A program made the position numbers and the translations under genes. A DNA stretch of 7,720 bases from Betaproteobacteria bacterium UBA5582 (GTDB taxonomy: Bacteria > Pseudomonadota > Gammaproteobacteria > Burkholderiales > Rhodocyclaceae), in contig DILW01000002.1 of the NCBI GenBank assembly GCA_002425245.1, positions 1 to 7,720 on the forward strand, in the 5' to 3' direction. This document shows, piece by piece, positions 1-6,289 of the stretch (the first letter of the stretch is position 1; every line of letters starts with the position of its first letter). Below the pieces are notes generated by a model that worked only from the letters and a program-made list of their open reading frames with translations, had not been told where the DNA came from and ran no database searches.

Positions 1-1020
1 CAGCACCTGCGAGGTGCAGATGTTTGAATTGGCCTTCTCGCGGCGGATGTGCTGTTCGCGCGTCTGCAGCGTCATGCGGTAGGCGGTCTTGCCACGGGCA
101 TCCCTGGAGACGCCGATGATGCGACCGGGCATCGAGCGGACGAAGGCTTCGCGGGTGGCGAAGAAGGCGGCGTGCGGGCCGCCGAAGCCCATCGGGATGC
201 CGAAGCGCTGGCTGGAGCCGAGGGCGATGTCGGCGCCCATGGCGCCCGGCGACTTGAGCAGCACCAGTGCCATCAGGTCGGCGGCGACGGCGACCGTGGT
301 GCCGCGTGCCTTGAGGCCGGCGATGATCTCGCTGAGGTCGCGCACTTCACCGTTGTCGTTCGGGTACTGGAGCAGGGCGCCGAAGAATTCCTCGTCCTTG
401 ACCGAGTCGACCGCGGCGATCACCAGTTCGAAGCCGAAGTAGGCGGCGCGCGTCCTGACCACGTCGATGGTCTGCGGGAAGCAGGCGGCGTCGACCAGGA
501 AGCGGTTCGACTTCGATTTCGATACGCGGCGGGCCATGGTCATGGCTTCTGCGGCGGCGGTGGCTTCGTCTAGCAGCGAGGCGTTGGCGATTTCCAGCCC
601 GGTCAGGTCGACGACCATCTGCTGGAAGTTCATCAGCGCTTCCAGGCGACCCTGGGCGATCTCGGCCTGGTAGGGCGTGTAGGCGGTGTACCAGCCGGGG
701 TTTTCCATGACGTTGCGCAGGATCACCTTGGGCGTCAGCGTGTCGTAGTAGCCCATGCCGATGCACGACTTCTGGATCACGTTCTTGCCGGCGATCGCCT
801 TCAGGTCGGCGAGCGCTTCATGTTCGCGGCGCGGGGCCGGCAGAGGCAGGTCGGCCGGCAGGCGGATGGCGGCCGGGACGGTCTGGTCGATCAGCTGGTC
901 GAGGCTGGCGGCACCGATGGTGGCCAGCATCTCGGTCATTTCGGTGGCACAGGGGCCGATGTGACGGTCGATGAACTCGTCGTGCTGTTCGAGCGCCGAG
1001 AGCGGTTGGTTGAGCGGCAT
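1..1020 (-). CDS. gcvP: Glycine dehydrogenase (decarboxylating), P protein, N-terminal part
   Basis: P protein of the cytoplasmic glycine cleavage system. It is a PLP enzyme that decarboxylates glycine and passes the aminomethyl group to the lipoyl arm of GcvH. The 340 codons visible here read open to the window edge. Hallmarks include FIDRHIGP (residues 16-23), GMGYYDT (88-94), YTPYQAEIAQGRLEAL (114-129), SLLDEATAAAEAM (148-160), GFGGPHAAFF (278-287) and the REQHIRREKANSNICT stretch near 321-336. The N-terminus matches the long single-chain P protein (about 950-960 residues in E. coli-like forms), so roughly the C-terminal two thirds, including the PLP-binding lysine, lies outside. The start is the ATG 13 bases after the gcvH stop, with GAGGA (1027-1031 on the complement) six bases upstream. 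It is the third gene of gcvTHP, so control should come from the riboswitch ahead of gcvT. Confidence 0.97.
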   Translation of the reverse strand, partial: MPLNQPLSALEQHDEFIDRHIGPCATEMTEMLATIGAASLDQLIDQTVPAAIRLPADLPLPAPRREHEALADLKAIAGKNVIQKSCIGMGYYDTLTPKVILRNVMENPGWYTAYTPYQAEIAQGRLEALMNFQQMVVDLTGLEIANASLLDEATAAAEAMTMARRVSKSKSNRFLVDAACFPQTIDVVRTRAAYFGFELVIAAVDSVKDEEFFGALLQYPNDNGEVRDLSEIIAGLKARGTTVAVAADLMALVLLKSPGAMGADIALGSSQRFGIPMGFGGPHAAFFATREAFVRSMPGRIIGVSRDARGKTAYRMTLQTREQHIRREKANSNICTSQVL

Positions 1021-1033
1021 GAGTCTTCCTCGA

Positions 1034-1420
1034 TCAGGCAGCGTCGGCGACAGCCTGGTAGGCAGCGGCGTCGAGCAGGGCGTCGACGTCGGCGATGTTG
1101 TCCGGGGTCATCTTGAACAGCCAGGCGGCGTAGGCGTCGGCATTGACCGACTCCGGCGCGTCAACAGCAGCCTGATTCACTTCGGTGACGGTGCCGGCGA
1201 TCGGCGCGTACACATCGGCGGCGGCCTTGACCGACTCGACCACGGCGATTTCCTTCTCGGCATCGTAATGGGCGCCGACTTCCGGCAGCTCGACGAAGAC
1301 CAGATCACCCAGCGCTTCCTGGGCGTGGTCGGAAACGCCGACGGTGACGGTGCCATCGGCGTTCTTCAGGACCCACTCGTGGGAGGCGGCGTACTTGAGG
1401 TTGGACGGGACGTTGGACAT
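1034..1420 (-). CDS. gcvH: Glycine cleavage system H protein (lipoyl carrier)
   Basis: Small lipoylated shuttle protein that carries the aminomethyl intermediate from GcvP to GcvT and is then reoxidised by the L protein (dihydrolipoamide dehydrogenase). At 128 residues it has the normal family length. The biotinyl/lipoyl fold is clear: HEWV near residue 14, GVSDHAQEALGDLVFVELPEVG (28-49), and the modification loop IAVVESVKAAADVYAPIAG with Lys65 as the expected lipoylation site. The ATG at 1420 is preceded by a strong AGGAGA (1426-1431 on the complement) at five bases. The gene lies 23 bases after gcvT and 13 before gcvP, consistent with one gcvTHP transcript. I see nothing abnormal in it. Confidence 0.98.
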   Translation of the reverse strand: MSNVPSNLKYAASHEWVLKNADGTVTVGVSDHAQEALGDLVFVELPEVGAHYDAEKEIAVVESVKAAADVYAPIAGTVTEVNQAAVDAPESVNADAYAAWLFKMTPDNIADVDALLDAAAYQAVADAA

Positions 1421-1443
1421 GGTTTTCTCCTGAGTGGGGTGAA

Positions 1444-2535
1444 TTAGATGACAGCTTTGCCGTTGCGGGCGAATACGGGTTTGGTGACCTTGGCCTTGAG
1501 CAGTTTGCCGCGGATGTCGACCTCGACTTCGTCGCCGACGGCGACGCCGAGCGGCAGGCGGGCCAGGGCGATGGATTGCTGCAGCGTCGGCGAGAAGCTG
1601 CCGGAGGTGATCTCGCCGTCGCCGTGGGCGGTGACGACCTTCTGATGGCCGCGCAGCACGCCCTTGTCGAGCAGGATCAGGCCGAGGAATTGTTTCTGCT
1701 GGCCGTTGGCCGCCAGTGCAGCGCGGCCAACGAAATCGCGTTCGTCCTTCATGGCGACGGTCCAGGCCAGGCCGGCGTCGAGCGGGGAAACCGTTTCGCC
1801 CATGTCCTGGCCGTAGAGATTCATGCCGGCTTCCAGGCGCAGCGTGTCGCGGGCGCCCAGACCGCAGGGCGCGACGCCGGCATCTTTCAGGGCGTTCCAC
1901 ACGGCTTCGGCCTCGCCGGCCGGGAGCATGATCTCGTAGCCGTCTTCGCCGGTATAGCCGGTGCTGGCGATGAAGTATTGATCGACCTCGGCAGCAAAGA
2001 AAGGCTTGAGGCCCTCGGTCGCGGCCTTCGCTTGCGGCAGCACCTGCCAGACCTTGGCACGGGCGTTCGGGCCCTGCACGGCGATGATGCCCAGGGCGTT
2101 GTCGCCGTCGCGGCGCTGGGTGATGCTCACGTCCATTTTCCACTCGGCAGCTTTGGCCTGCATCCAGGCCAGGTCCTTGTCGGCGGTGCCGGCATTGACG
2201 ACGATGCGGAAGCGCGTGTCGGTGAGGAAATAGATGATCAGGTCATCGATGACCCCGCCGGCTTCATTGAGCATGGCGGCGTAGAGGGCCTTGCCGGAAA
2301 CGGTGAGCTTGGCGACGTCGTTGGCGACCAGGCGGGAGAGGAAGGGGCGGCAATCGGCGCCGACCAGGTCGACCGGGCACATGTGCGAGACGTCGAACAT
2401 GCCGCAGTCCTTGCGCACCGCGTGGTGTTCCTCGATTTGCGAACCGTAGTTGACCGGCATGTCCCAGCCACCGAAATCGACCATCCGGGCGCCGAGTGCG
2501 CGATGGGCGGCATTCAAGACCGTTTGCTTCAGCAT
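1444..2535 (-). CDS. gcvT: Aminomethyltransferase, glycine cleavage system T protein
   Basis: T protein. It releases ammonia from aminomethylated GcvH and transfers the methylene group to tetrahydrofolate, giving 5,10-methylene-THF. At 363 residues it is essentially the length of E. coli GcvT (364). Visible family signatures are FGGWDMPVNYGSQIEEHHAVR (21-41), MFDVSHM (46-52), GGVIDDLIIY (93-102) containing the conserved acidic residues expected at the folate/aminomethyl site (Asp97/Asp98), STGYTGEDGYEI (191-202) and GLGARDTLRLEAGMNLYGQDM (225-245). The ATG at 2535 has AAAGGA (2541-2546 on the complement) five bases upstream. It is the first gene of the gcvTHP operon, and its leader carries a tandem glycine riboswitch, so glycine itself should induce expression. 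No frameshift or missing domain was seen. Confidence 0.98.
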   Translation of the reverse strand: MLKQTVLNAAHRALGARMVDFGGWDMPVNYGSQIEEHHAVRKDCGMFDVSHMCPVDLVGADCRPFLSRLVANDVAKLTVSGKALYAAMLNEAGGVIDDLIIYFLTDTRFRIVVNAGTADKDLAWMQAKAAEWKMDVSITQRRDGDNALGIIAVQGPNARAKVWQVLPQAKAATEGLKPFFAAEVDQYFIASTGYTGEDGYEIMLPAGEAEAVWNALKDAGVAPCGLGARDTLRLEAGMNLYGQDMGETVSPLDAGLAWTVAMKDERDFVGRAALAANGQQKQFLGLILLDKGVLRGHQKVVTAHGDGEITSGSFSPTLQQSIALARLPLGVAVGDEVEVDIRGKLLKAKVTKPVFARNGKAVI

Positions 2536-2579
2536 ATCAATCCTTTACTGACGTTCGTTGACGTCGATTCTGGAAACGG

Positions 2580-2624
2580 AAAAGGGGTGAAACGAAAAAC
2601 TCGCGTTTTGCGTTTCACCCCTCT
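2580..2624 (-). terminator. Intrinsic terminator hairpin, expression platform of the glycine riboswitch
   Basis: On the complement, GGGGTGAAACG (2621-2611) pairs perfectly with CGTTTCACCCC (2594-2584). After one C/U mismatch, AAAAC pairs with GTTTT around a GCGA tetraloop (2604-2601). Four Us follow (2583-2580). The base of the stem uses the last G of the aptamer-2 P1 strand CAGAG, and could extend by A-U, G-U and A-U pairs into it. Glycine-stabilised P1 and the full terminator therefore compete. The gcvT ribosome site lies more than 30 bases downstream and is not covered by the hairpin, which favours control of transcription rather than translation. The U tract is short, so leak-through is likely. 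Confidence 0.8.
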
Positions 2625-2684
2625 GTCCTCGATACCTGAGAGATTTGCCCCATCGGTGGGCGCTGTTTACGCCGCTCTCCAGAG
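2621..2684 (-). ncRNA. Glycine riboswitch aptamer 2 (3' aptamer)
   Basis: Reading the complement, CUCUG pairs with CAGAG to close P1 and GAGAG pairs with CUCUC in P2. GGCG and CGCC form a short P3. The conserved core CACCGAUGGGGCAA and the strings CUCAGG (2640-2635) and GAGGACAGAG follow. It is shorter than aptamer 1. Its 3' P1 strand (2625-2621) runs directly into the terminator stem, so this aptamer should carry the switching decision. Confidence 0.9.
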
Positions 2685-2703
2685 TTTGGCCGGCATGCCG
2701 GTC

Positions 2704-2784
2704 ACCCCGCGGTCCTTTTGCCTGAGCGTTTTCGGGTGAAATTGCGCCTTCGGCGGCAGACGGGTCTGCGCTCTCCCACGGGAT
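2704..2784 (-). ncRNA. Glycine riboswitch aptamer 1 (5' aptamer)
   Basis: Reading the complement, AUCCCGUG pairs with CGCGGGGU to close P1 (eight pairs, two of them G-U). GAGCG pairs with CGCUC in P2. GCAGA and UCUGC form P3 around a CCCG loop, followed by the conserved core CCGAAGGCGCAA. The 3' half contains CUCAGG (2726-2721) and AAAAGGACC. All segments expected for a type 1 glycine aptamer are present and nothing looks degraded. P1 begins almost at the predicted transcription start. Confidence 0.9.
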
Positions 2785-2791
2785 GGACGGC

Positions 2792-2820
2792 ACTATAGCC
2801 GGTCATTGTTGTCCTAGCAA
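2792..2820 (-). promoter_or_regulatory. Predicted sigma70 promoter of gcvTHP
   Basis: On the complement, TTGCTA (2820-2815, four of six matches to TTGACA) is separated by exactly 17 bases from TATAGT (2797-2792, five of six matches to TATAAT). The start of transcription would fall near 2785, immediately before aptamer 1, giving a leader of about 250 bases to the gcvT start. Position, spacing and match quality agree well, but the start site is a prediction. Confidence 0.7.
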
Positions 2821-2863
2821 CATGCTGCGCCGCACAAGGCGTGCCGGTCGGTGCCGGCCTTCG

Positions 2864-2872
2864 TGCTAAACT
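2864..2872 (+). promoter_or_regulatory. Possible extended -10 promoter for the rnm-yciO operon
   Basis: TGCTAAACT reads as an extended -10 element (TG-N-TAAACT, four of six matches to TATAAT). I see no convincing -35 hexamer at the right distance upstream. A start near 2879 would leave about 20 bases before the GTG at 2899. This is one argument for that start codon over the upstream GTG at 2851. The call is weak because a short AT-richer patch in GC-rich DNA can mimic a -10 box. Confidence 0.35.
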
Positions 2873-2898
2873 CCCCGTTTGCTTTTGTCCCGCCACCC

Positions 2899-3738
2899 GT
2901 GAATCCAGCCAACTTCGATTTCCACTGTCATTCATCCGTTTCCGACGGCCTCCTGCCGCCGGCAGCGGTTGCCCGCCGGGCGTCGGCAAATGGCGTCGAT
3001 TTGTGGGCGCTGACCGACCACGACGACATCGGCGGCATTGCCGAGGCCGCAGAAACCGCGGCAGAACTCGGGCTGGCCTTCGTTGCCGGGGTCGAAATCT
3101 CGATCGAATGGCGGGAGACGCCGATTCACATCGTCGGTCTGGGCTTCGACCACTGCCACCCATCCCTGGTTGACGGGCTCGAAGCCTTGCGTAGCGGTCG
3201 TCTCGAACGCGCACAGCGGATGGGCGATGCGTTGGCGGCGATCGGCATTCCCGGGGTGTTTGCCGGGGCGATGGGTTATGTCACCAATCCGAACCTGATT
3301 TCGCGCGCCCATTTTGCCCGCTATCTGGTGTCCATCGGTATTGCCCGCGACATCGCCGGTGTGTTCCAGCATTACCTGGCGCCCGGCAAGCCCGGTTACG
3401 TCGACCACCGCTGGGCGACGCTGGCCGATGCGCTGGACTGGATTCATGCGGCCGGCGGCGTGGCCGTGCTGGCGCATCCCGGCCGTTACAAGATGTCCGG
3501 CGGCGACATGCGCAAATTCCTCGATGAATTCAAGGATCTGGGCGGGCAGGCAATCGAGGTGGCCAGTGGTAGCCACTCGCCCGATCATGTGCTGCATTTC
3601 GCGCGGCTGGCGCGGCATTATGCCTTTCACGCCTCGCGCGGTTCCGATTTCCATGGCCCGGAAGAGAGTTATGTCGATCTCGGTCAGGCCGCCCCTCTGC
3701 CCCTTGACCTGAAACCGGTCTGGCGGCTGATTTGCTGA
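2899..3738 (+). CDS. rnm: PHP-domain 5'-3' exoribonuclease, RNase AM (YciV) family
   Basis: PHP phosphoesterase closely resembling E. coli YciV, now known as RNase AM, a 5'-3' exonuclease that trims the 5' ends of ribosomal RNAs. From the chosen start it has 279 residues (E. coli about 293). Metal-ligand motifs are intact: FHCHSSVSDG (8-17), LTDHDD (38-43), GVEIS (64-68), HIVGLGFD (77-84), LAHPGRY (191-197) and RGSDFHGP (247-254). Between them lies the YciV-type insertion with RAHFARYLV (136-144) and YLAPGKPGYV (159-168). The GTG at 2899 puts the PHP motif about eight residues from the N-terminus, as is usual. The in-frame GTG at 2851 would add 16 residues but starts upstream of the possible -10 box. 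No clear ribosome site precedes either. yciO follows two bases after the stop. Function is by homology; PHP enzymes also act on other phosphoesters. Confidence 0.9.
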   Translation: MNPANFDFHCHSSVSDGLLPPAAVARRASANGVDLWALTDHDDIGGIAEAAETAAELGLAFVAGVEISIEWRETPIHIVGLGFDHCHPSLVDGLEALRSGRLERAQRMGDALAAIGIPGVFAGAMGYVTNPNLISRAHFARYLVSIGIARDIAGVFQHYLAPGKPGYVDHRWATLADALDWIHAAGGVAVLAHPGRYKMSGGDMRKFLDEFKDLGGQAIEVASGSHSPDHVLHFARLARHYAFHASRGSDFHGPEESYVDLGQAAPLPLDLKPVWRLIC

Positions 3739-3740
3739 TC

Positions 3741-4367
3741 ATGGCACGCGTCGTCAACATTCACCCCGATTCGCCGCAGCCCCGTCTGCTGGTGCAGGCC
3801 GCGGAGTTCATCCGCAAGGGCGCCATCGTCGCCCTGCCGACCGATTCCTGCTACGCCCTCGGCTGCCATCTGGGCGACAAGGAAGCGCTCGACCGCATCC
3901 GCCTGATCCGCCAGATGGATGACCGACACCACCTGACGCTGATGGTCAGGGATCTCTCCGAGATCGCCCATTTTGCCCGTGTCGACAACACCCAGTACCG
4001 GCTACTCAAGGCGTCTACGCCGGGGAGTTATACCTTCATCCTCGAAGGCAGCAAGGAGTTGCCTCGCCGGGTGATGCACCCGAAACGCAAGACCATCGGC
4101 GTGCGCGTGCCCGACCATCCGGTTGCCCTGGCCTTGCTGGAAGAGTTGCAGGAACCGCTGCTGACCACCACCCTGCAGTTGCCGGGCGACGAAAATCCGC
4201 TGACCGAAGGCTGGGAAATCCAGGATCGCCTTGAAGATCAGGTCGAGTTGATCCTCGACGCCGGCACCTGCGGGATCGAGCCGACCACCATCATTGACCT
4301 GACCGGGCCGGCGCCCGAACTGGTGCGCGCCGGGCGCGGTCCGCTGGCGCCTTTCGGGTTCGACTGA
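3741..4367 (+). CDS. yciO: YciO family protein (TsaC/Sua5-like YrdC domain)
   Basis: A single YrdC-like domain of 208 residues that follows E. coli YciO (206) along its whole length: IHPDSPQPRL (7-16), PTDSCYALGC (33-42), RIRLIRQMDDRH near 52-63, LMVRDLSE (67-74), TPGSYTFIL (93-101), KRKTIGVRVPDHP (115-127), TTTLQLPG (142-149) and DLTGPAPELVRAGRG (186-200). The Sua5/TsaC relatives make threonylcarbamoyl-AMP for the t6A modification of tRNA. YciO is a separate branch whose cellular role is unsettled, and it has TTTLQLPG where TsaC proteins usually carry an SAN-type motif. It should therefore not be annotated as the t6A enzyme. The ATG is two bases after the rnm stop, an arrangement shared with E. 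coli yciV-yciO. No Shine-Dalgarno is visible, so translational coupling is likely. Confidence 0.92.
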   Translation: MARVVNIHPDSPQPRLLVQAAEFIRKGAIVALPTDSCYALGCHLGDKEALDRIRLIRQMDDRHHLTLMVRDLSEIAHFARVDNTQYRLLKASTPGSYTFILEGSKELPRRVMHPKRKTIGVRVPDHPVALALLEELQEPLLTTTLQLPGDENPLTEGWEIQDRLEDQVELILDAGTCGIEPTTIIDLTGPAPELVRAGRGPLAPFGFD

Positions 4368-4369
4368 CC

Positions 4370-5029
4370 ATGCTCGATATCAACGCCTTGATCCAGACCA
4401 TTGCCATTGCTGCGTTGCCGGTGATTTTTGCGATCACCCTGCACGAGGCGGCGCATGGTTACGCTGCCCGTCACTTCGGCGACCCGACGGCGTGGCAGCT
4501 CGGCCGTATCAGCCTCAATCCGCTGCGTCACATTGATCCGATCGGCACCATCGTGATTCCGATCGCCATTCTCGTCTTCTCGGCGGGTAGCTTCCTGTTT
4601 GGTTACGCCAAACCAGTGCCGGTCGATTTCACCCGCTTGCGCAATCCCAAGCGCGACATGCTCTGGGTCGCTGCCGCCGGGCCGGCTGCCAACCTGTTCA
4701 TGGCCTTGTGCTGGGCCTTTGTGCTCAAGCTTGCCTGGGATATGCCGAGCACCGATTTCACCCTGCCGCTGTCGGAGATGAGCAAGGTCGGCATCATCAT
4801 CAATTGCGTGCTGATGGTCCTCAATCTGTTGCCGCTGCCGCCGCTCGACGGCGGGCGCATTGCCGTCAGCCTGCTACCGCACCGGCTGGCCTGGCAGTTC
4901 TCGCGCATCGAACCGTGGGGCTTCCCGATTTTGCTGGTCCTGCTGTTCACCGGTATCCTCAGCGACATCATGAGTCCGCTGGTCCTTTTCTCGGCGCGCG
5001 CCATCGAAACCCTTTTCGGTCTTTACTAA
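4370..5029 (+). CDS. Site-2 protease family (M50) zinc metalloprotease, integral membrane
   Basis: Short polytopic membrane protein of 219 residues. The zinc/catalytic motif HEAAH lies in the first membrane segment (His25, Glu26, His29), followed by GYAARHFGDPTAWQLGRISLNP (30-51), which is typical of the small bacterial M50 branch. GPAAN (104-108) and the second active-site motif NLLPLPPLDGGR (152-163, with Asp160 as probable third zinc ligand) complete the core. Hydrophobic stretches near 5-24, 57-78, 97-122, 139-156 and 185-215 suggest five or six membrane passes. There is no PDZ domain, so it is not RseP. Its substrate is unknown. It begins two bases after yciO and ends 13 before trpS. Catalytic residues are intact, so activity is expected. 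Confidence 0.93.
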   Translation: MLDINALIQTIAIAALPVIFAITLHEAAHGYAARHFGDPTAWQLGRISLNPLRHIDPIGTIVIPIAILVFSAGSFLFGYAKPVPVDFTRLRNPKRDMLWVAAAGPAANLFMALCWAFVLKLAWDMPSTDFTLPLSEMSKVGIIINCVLMVLNLLPLPPLDGGRIAVSLLPHRLAWQFSRIEPWGFPILLVLLFTGILSDIMSPLVLFSARAIETLFGLY

Positions 5030-5042
5030 ACGACAGACAGCT

Positions 5043-6245
5043 ATGTACGCAGAACGTGTCCTTTCCGGCATGCGTCCCACCGGGGCGCTGCATCTCGGCC
5101 ATTACCACGGCGTCCTCAAGAACTGGGTGGAACTGCAGCAGGAATATCCCTGCCTCTTCTTCGTTGCCGACTGGCACGCGCTGACCACAAATTACGACAA
5201 TCCGCAGAGCATCGAGAAGGCGACCTGGGACATGGTCATCGACTGGCTGGCGGCCGGCGTCGATCCCAATCAGGCGACCCTGTTCATCCAGTCGCGGGTG
5301 CCCGAGCACGCCGAACTGCACCTGCTGATGTCGATGATGACGCCGCTCGGCTGGCTGGAACGCGTGCCGACCTACAAGGACCAGCAGGAAAAGCTGGCCG
5401 GCAAGGATCTCACCACCTATGGCTTCCTCGGCTATCCGCTGTTGATGAGCGCCGACATACTGATCTACCGAGCCAACAAGGTGCCGGTTGGCGAGGACCA
5501 GATTCCGCACGTCGAATTCACCCGCGAACTGGCCCGCCGCTTCAACCACATGTACGGCCGCGAACCCGGTTTCGAGGACAAGGCGAGGGAGGCGGTGAAG
5601 AAGCTCGGCGGCAAGAAGGCCCGTCTTTACGAGGAGCTGCGCACCCGCTTCCAGCAGGAGGGCGACAAGGAGGCGATCGAGCAGGCCAAGGCCATGCTCG
5701 GCGACATCCAGCACCTGTCGGCGGCTGACCGCGAGCGCTTGTTCGGTTACCTCGAAGGCACCGGCAAGATGATCCTGGTCGAGCCCGGCTACCTGCTGAC
5801 CGAGGAATCGAAGATGCCCGGCCTCGACGGACAGAAAATGTCGAAGTCGTACAACAACACGATCACCCTGCGCGAATCCGAGGAATCGGTGGCCAAGAAG
5901 ATCAAGTCGATGCCGACCGACACCAACCGCGTGCGTCGCACCGACCCCGGCGATCCGGCGCGCTGCCCGGTGTGGCAGCTGCACCAGGTGTACACCGACG
6001 AAGCCACCCGGGCGACGCTGGAGCAGGGCTGCCGGACCGCCGGCATCGGCTGCATCGACTGCAAGCAGCCGGTGATCGAAGGCATCCTCAAGGAACAGGT
6101 GCCGATGCGTGAGCGCGCCCAGGTCTATCTGGACGATCCGGTGCTGGTCAAGAACATCATCGCCGACGGCTGCGAAAAGGCACGCGAACTGGCGCGCGAG
6201 ACGATGCGCGACGTGCGCGAGTCGATGGGCCTGGAATACCACTGA
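5043..6245 (+). CDS. trpS: Tryptophanyl-tRNA synthetase, long form
   Basis: Class I aminoacyl-tRNA synthetase that charges tRNA-Trp. The HIGH-type signature is HLGH (17-20) within SGMRPTGALHLGHYHG, and KMSKS is at 265-269. The Rossmann core includes FFVADWHALTTNY and YPLLMSADILIYRANKVPVGEDQ. The C-terminal helical part carries GCRTAGIGCIDCK, a stretch seen in many bacterial TrpRS. At 400 residues it is about 65 longer than E. coli TrpRS (334). The excess lies roughly at 178-247, between YGREPGF and LLTEESKMPGLDGQKMSKS, and is rich in Lys, Glu, Arg and Ala, so it is probably helical. I recall that many betaproteobacterial TrpRS have about this length. The ATG is 13 bases after the protease gene without a clear ribosome site. 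Both catalytic motifs are intact. Confidence 0.97.
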   Translation: MYAERVLSGMRPTGALHLGHYHGVLKNWVELQQEYPCLFFVADWHALTTNYDNPQSIEKATWDMVIDWLAAGVDPNQATLFIQSRVPEHAELHLLMSMMTPLGWLERVPTYKDQQEKLAGKDLTTYGFLGYPLLMSADILIYRANKVPVGEDQIPHVEFTRELARRFNHMYGREPGFEDKAREAVKKLGGKKARLYEELRTRFQQEGDKEAIEQAKAMLGDIQHLSAADRERLFGYLEGTGKMILVEPGYLLTEESKMPGLDGQKMSKSYNNTITLRESEESVAKKIKSMPTDTNRVRRTDPGDPARCPVWQLHQVYTDEATRATLEQGCRTAGIGCIDCKQPVIEGILKEQVPMRERAQVYLDDPVLVKNIIADGCEKARELARETMRDVRESMGLEYH

Positions 6246-6252
6246 TGTCCGC

Positions 6253-6289
6253 TGCGTCGTTCCGCTTCCGCTGTTTTGCGGTCGACGCA
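6253..6289 (+). repeat. Inverted repeat in the trpS-scpA gap, ending on the scpA start codon
   Basis: TGCGTCG (6253-6259) is the exact reverse complement of CGACGCA (6283-6289), whose last base is the A of the scpA ATG. Inside, CCGC (6268-6271) can pair with GCGG (6278-6281) around a TGTTTT loop. No U tract follows, so it is not a canonical terminator. It may be an mRNA structure affecting scpA initiation, or chance in GC-rich DNA. The 43-base gap shows no Shine-Dalgarno. Confidence 0.4.

Larger units (their letters stand above)
2621..2784 (-). promoter_or_regulatory. Tandem glycine riboswitch (gcvT leader)
   Basis: Two consecutive glycine aptamers lie in the gcvT 5' leader. Each has the conserved strings of the family: a GAGAG-type P2 strand, a CCGA..GG.GCAA core, and CUCAGG followed by a GGAC-type 3' end. 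The 5' aptamer covers 2784-2704 and the 3' aptamer 2684-2621, joined by a linker of about 19 bases. Tandem glycine riboswitches are typically found ahead of gcv operons and usually act as ON switches that clear glycine when it is in excess. The downstream hairpin overlapping aptamer-2 P1 fits that logic here. The direction of regulation is inferred from the layout, while the aptamer identity is seen directly. Confidence 0.93.

Noticed and set aside
1..12. Adapter remnant at the left edge, matching the one on the right
   Set aside because: The window starts inside gcvP with good coding sequence, and the reverse complement of the adapter is absent.
1034..2143. Long minus-strand reading containing GcvH at its end, suggesting a fusion protein
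   Set aside because: The part upstream of residue 1 of GcvH is gcvT read in the wrong frame. GcvH has its own ATG with a strong AGGAGA and normal family length.
1576..2739. Plus-strand open frame of 387 codons opposite gcvT and the riboswitch
   Set aside because: It is a shadow of gcvT. It also runs through the structured leader, and no family motif or ribosome site supports it.
2851..2898. N-terminal extension of the RNase AM gene from the GTG at 2851
   Set aside because: It would place 24 residues before the PHP motif, compared with about eight from GTG 2899, and starts upstream of the possible -10 box. It remains possible, so the start is not certain.
3741..4367. Annotation as the essential t6A enzyme TsaC/Sua5
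   Set aside because: The protein matches YciO along its length and lacks the SAN-type motif of TsaC, so YciO is the better family assignment.
6109..6288. Extension of scpA upstream into the end of trpS
   Set aside because: The added residues are trpS read out of frame. The ScpA-like sequence begins only around the ATG at 6289.
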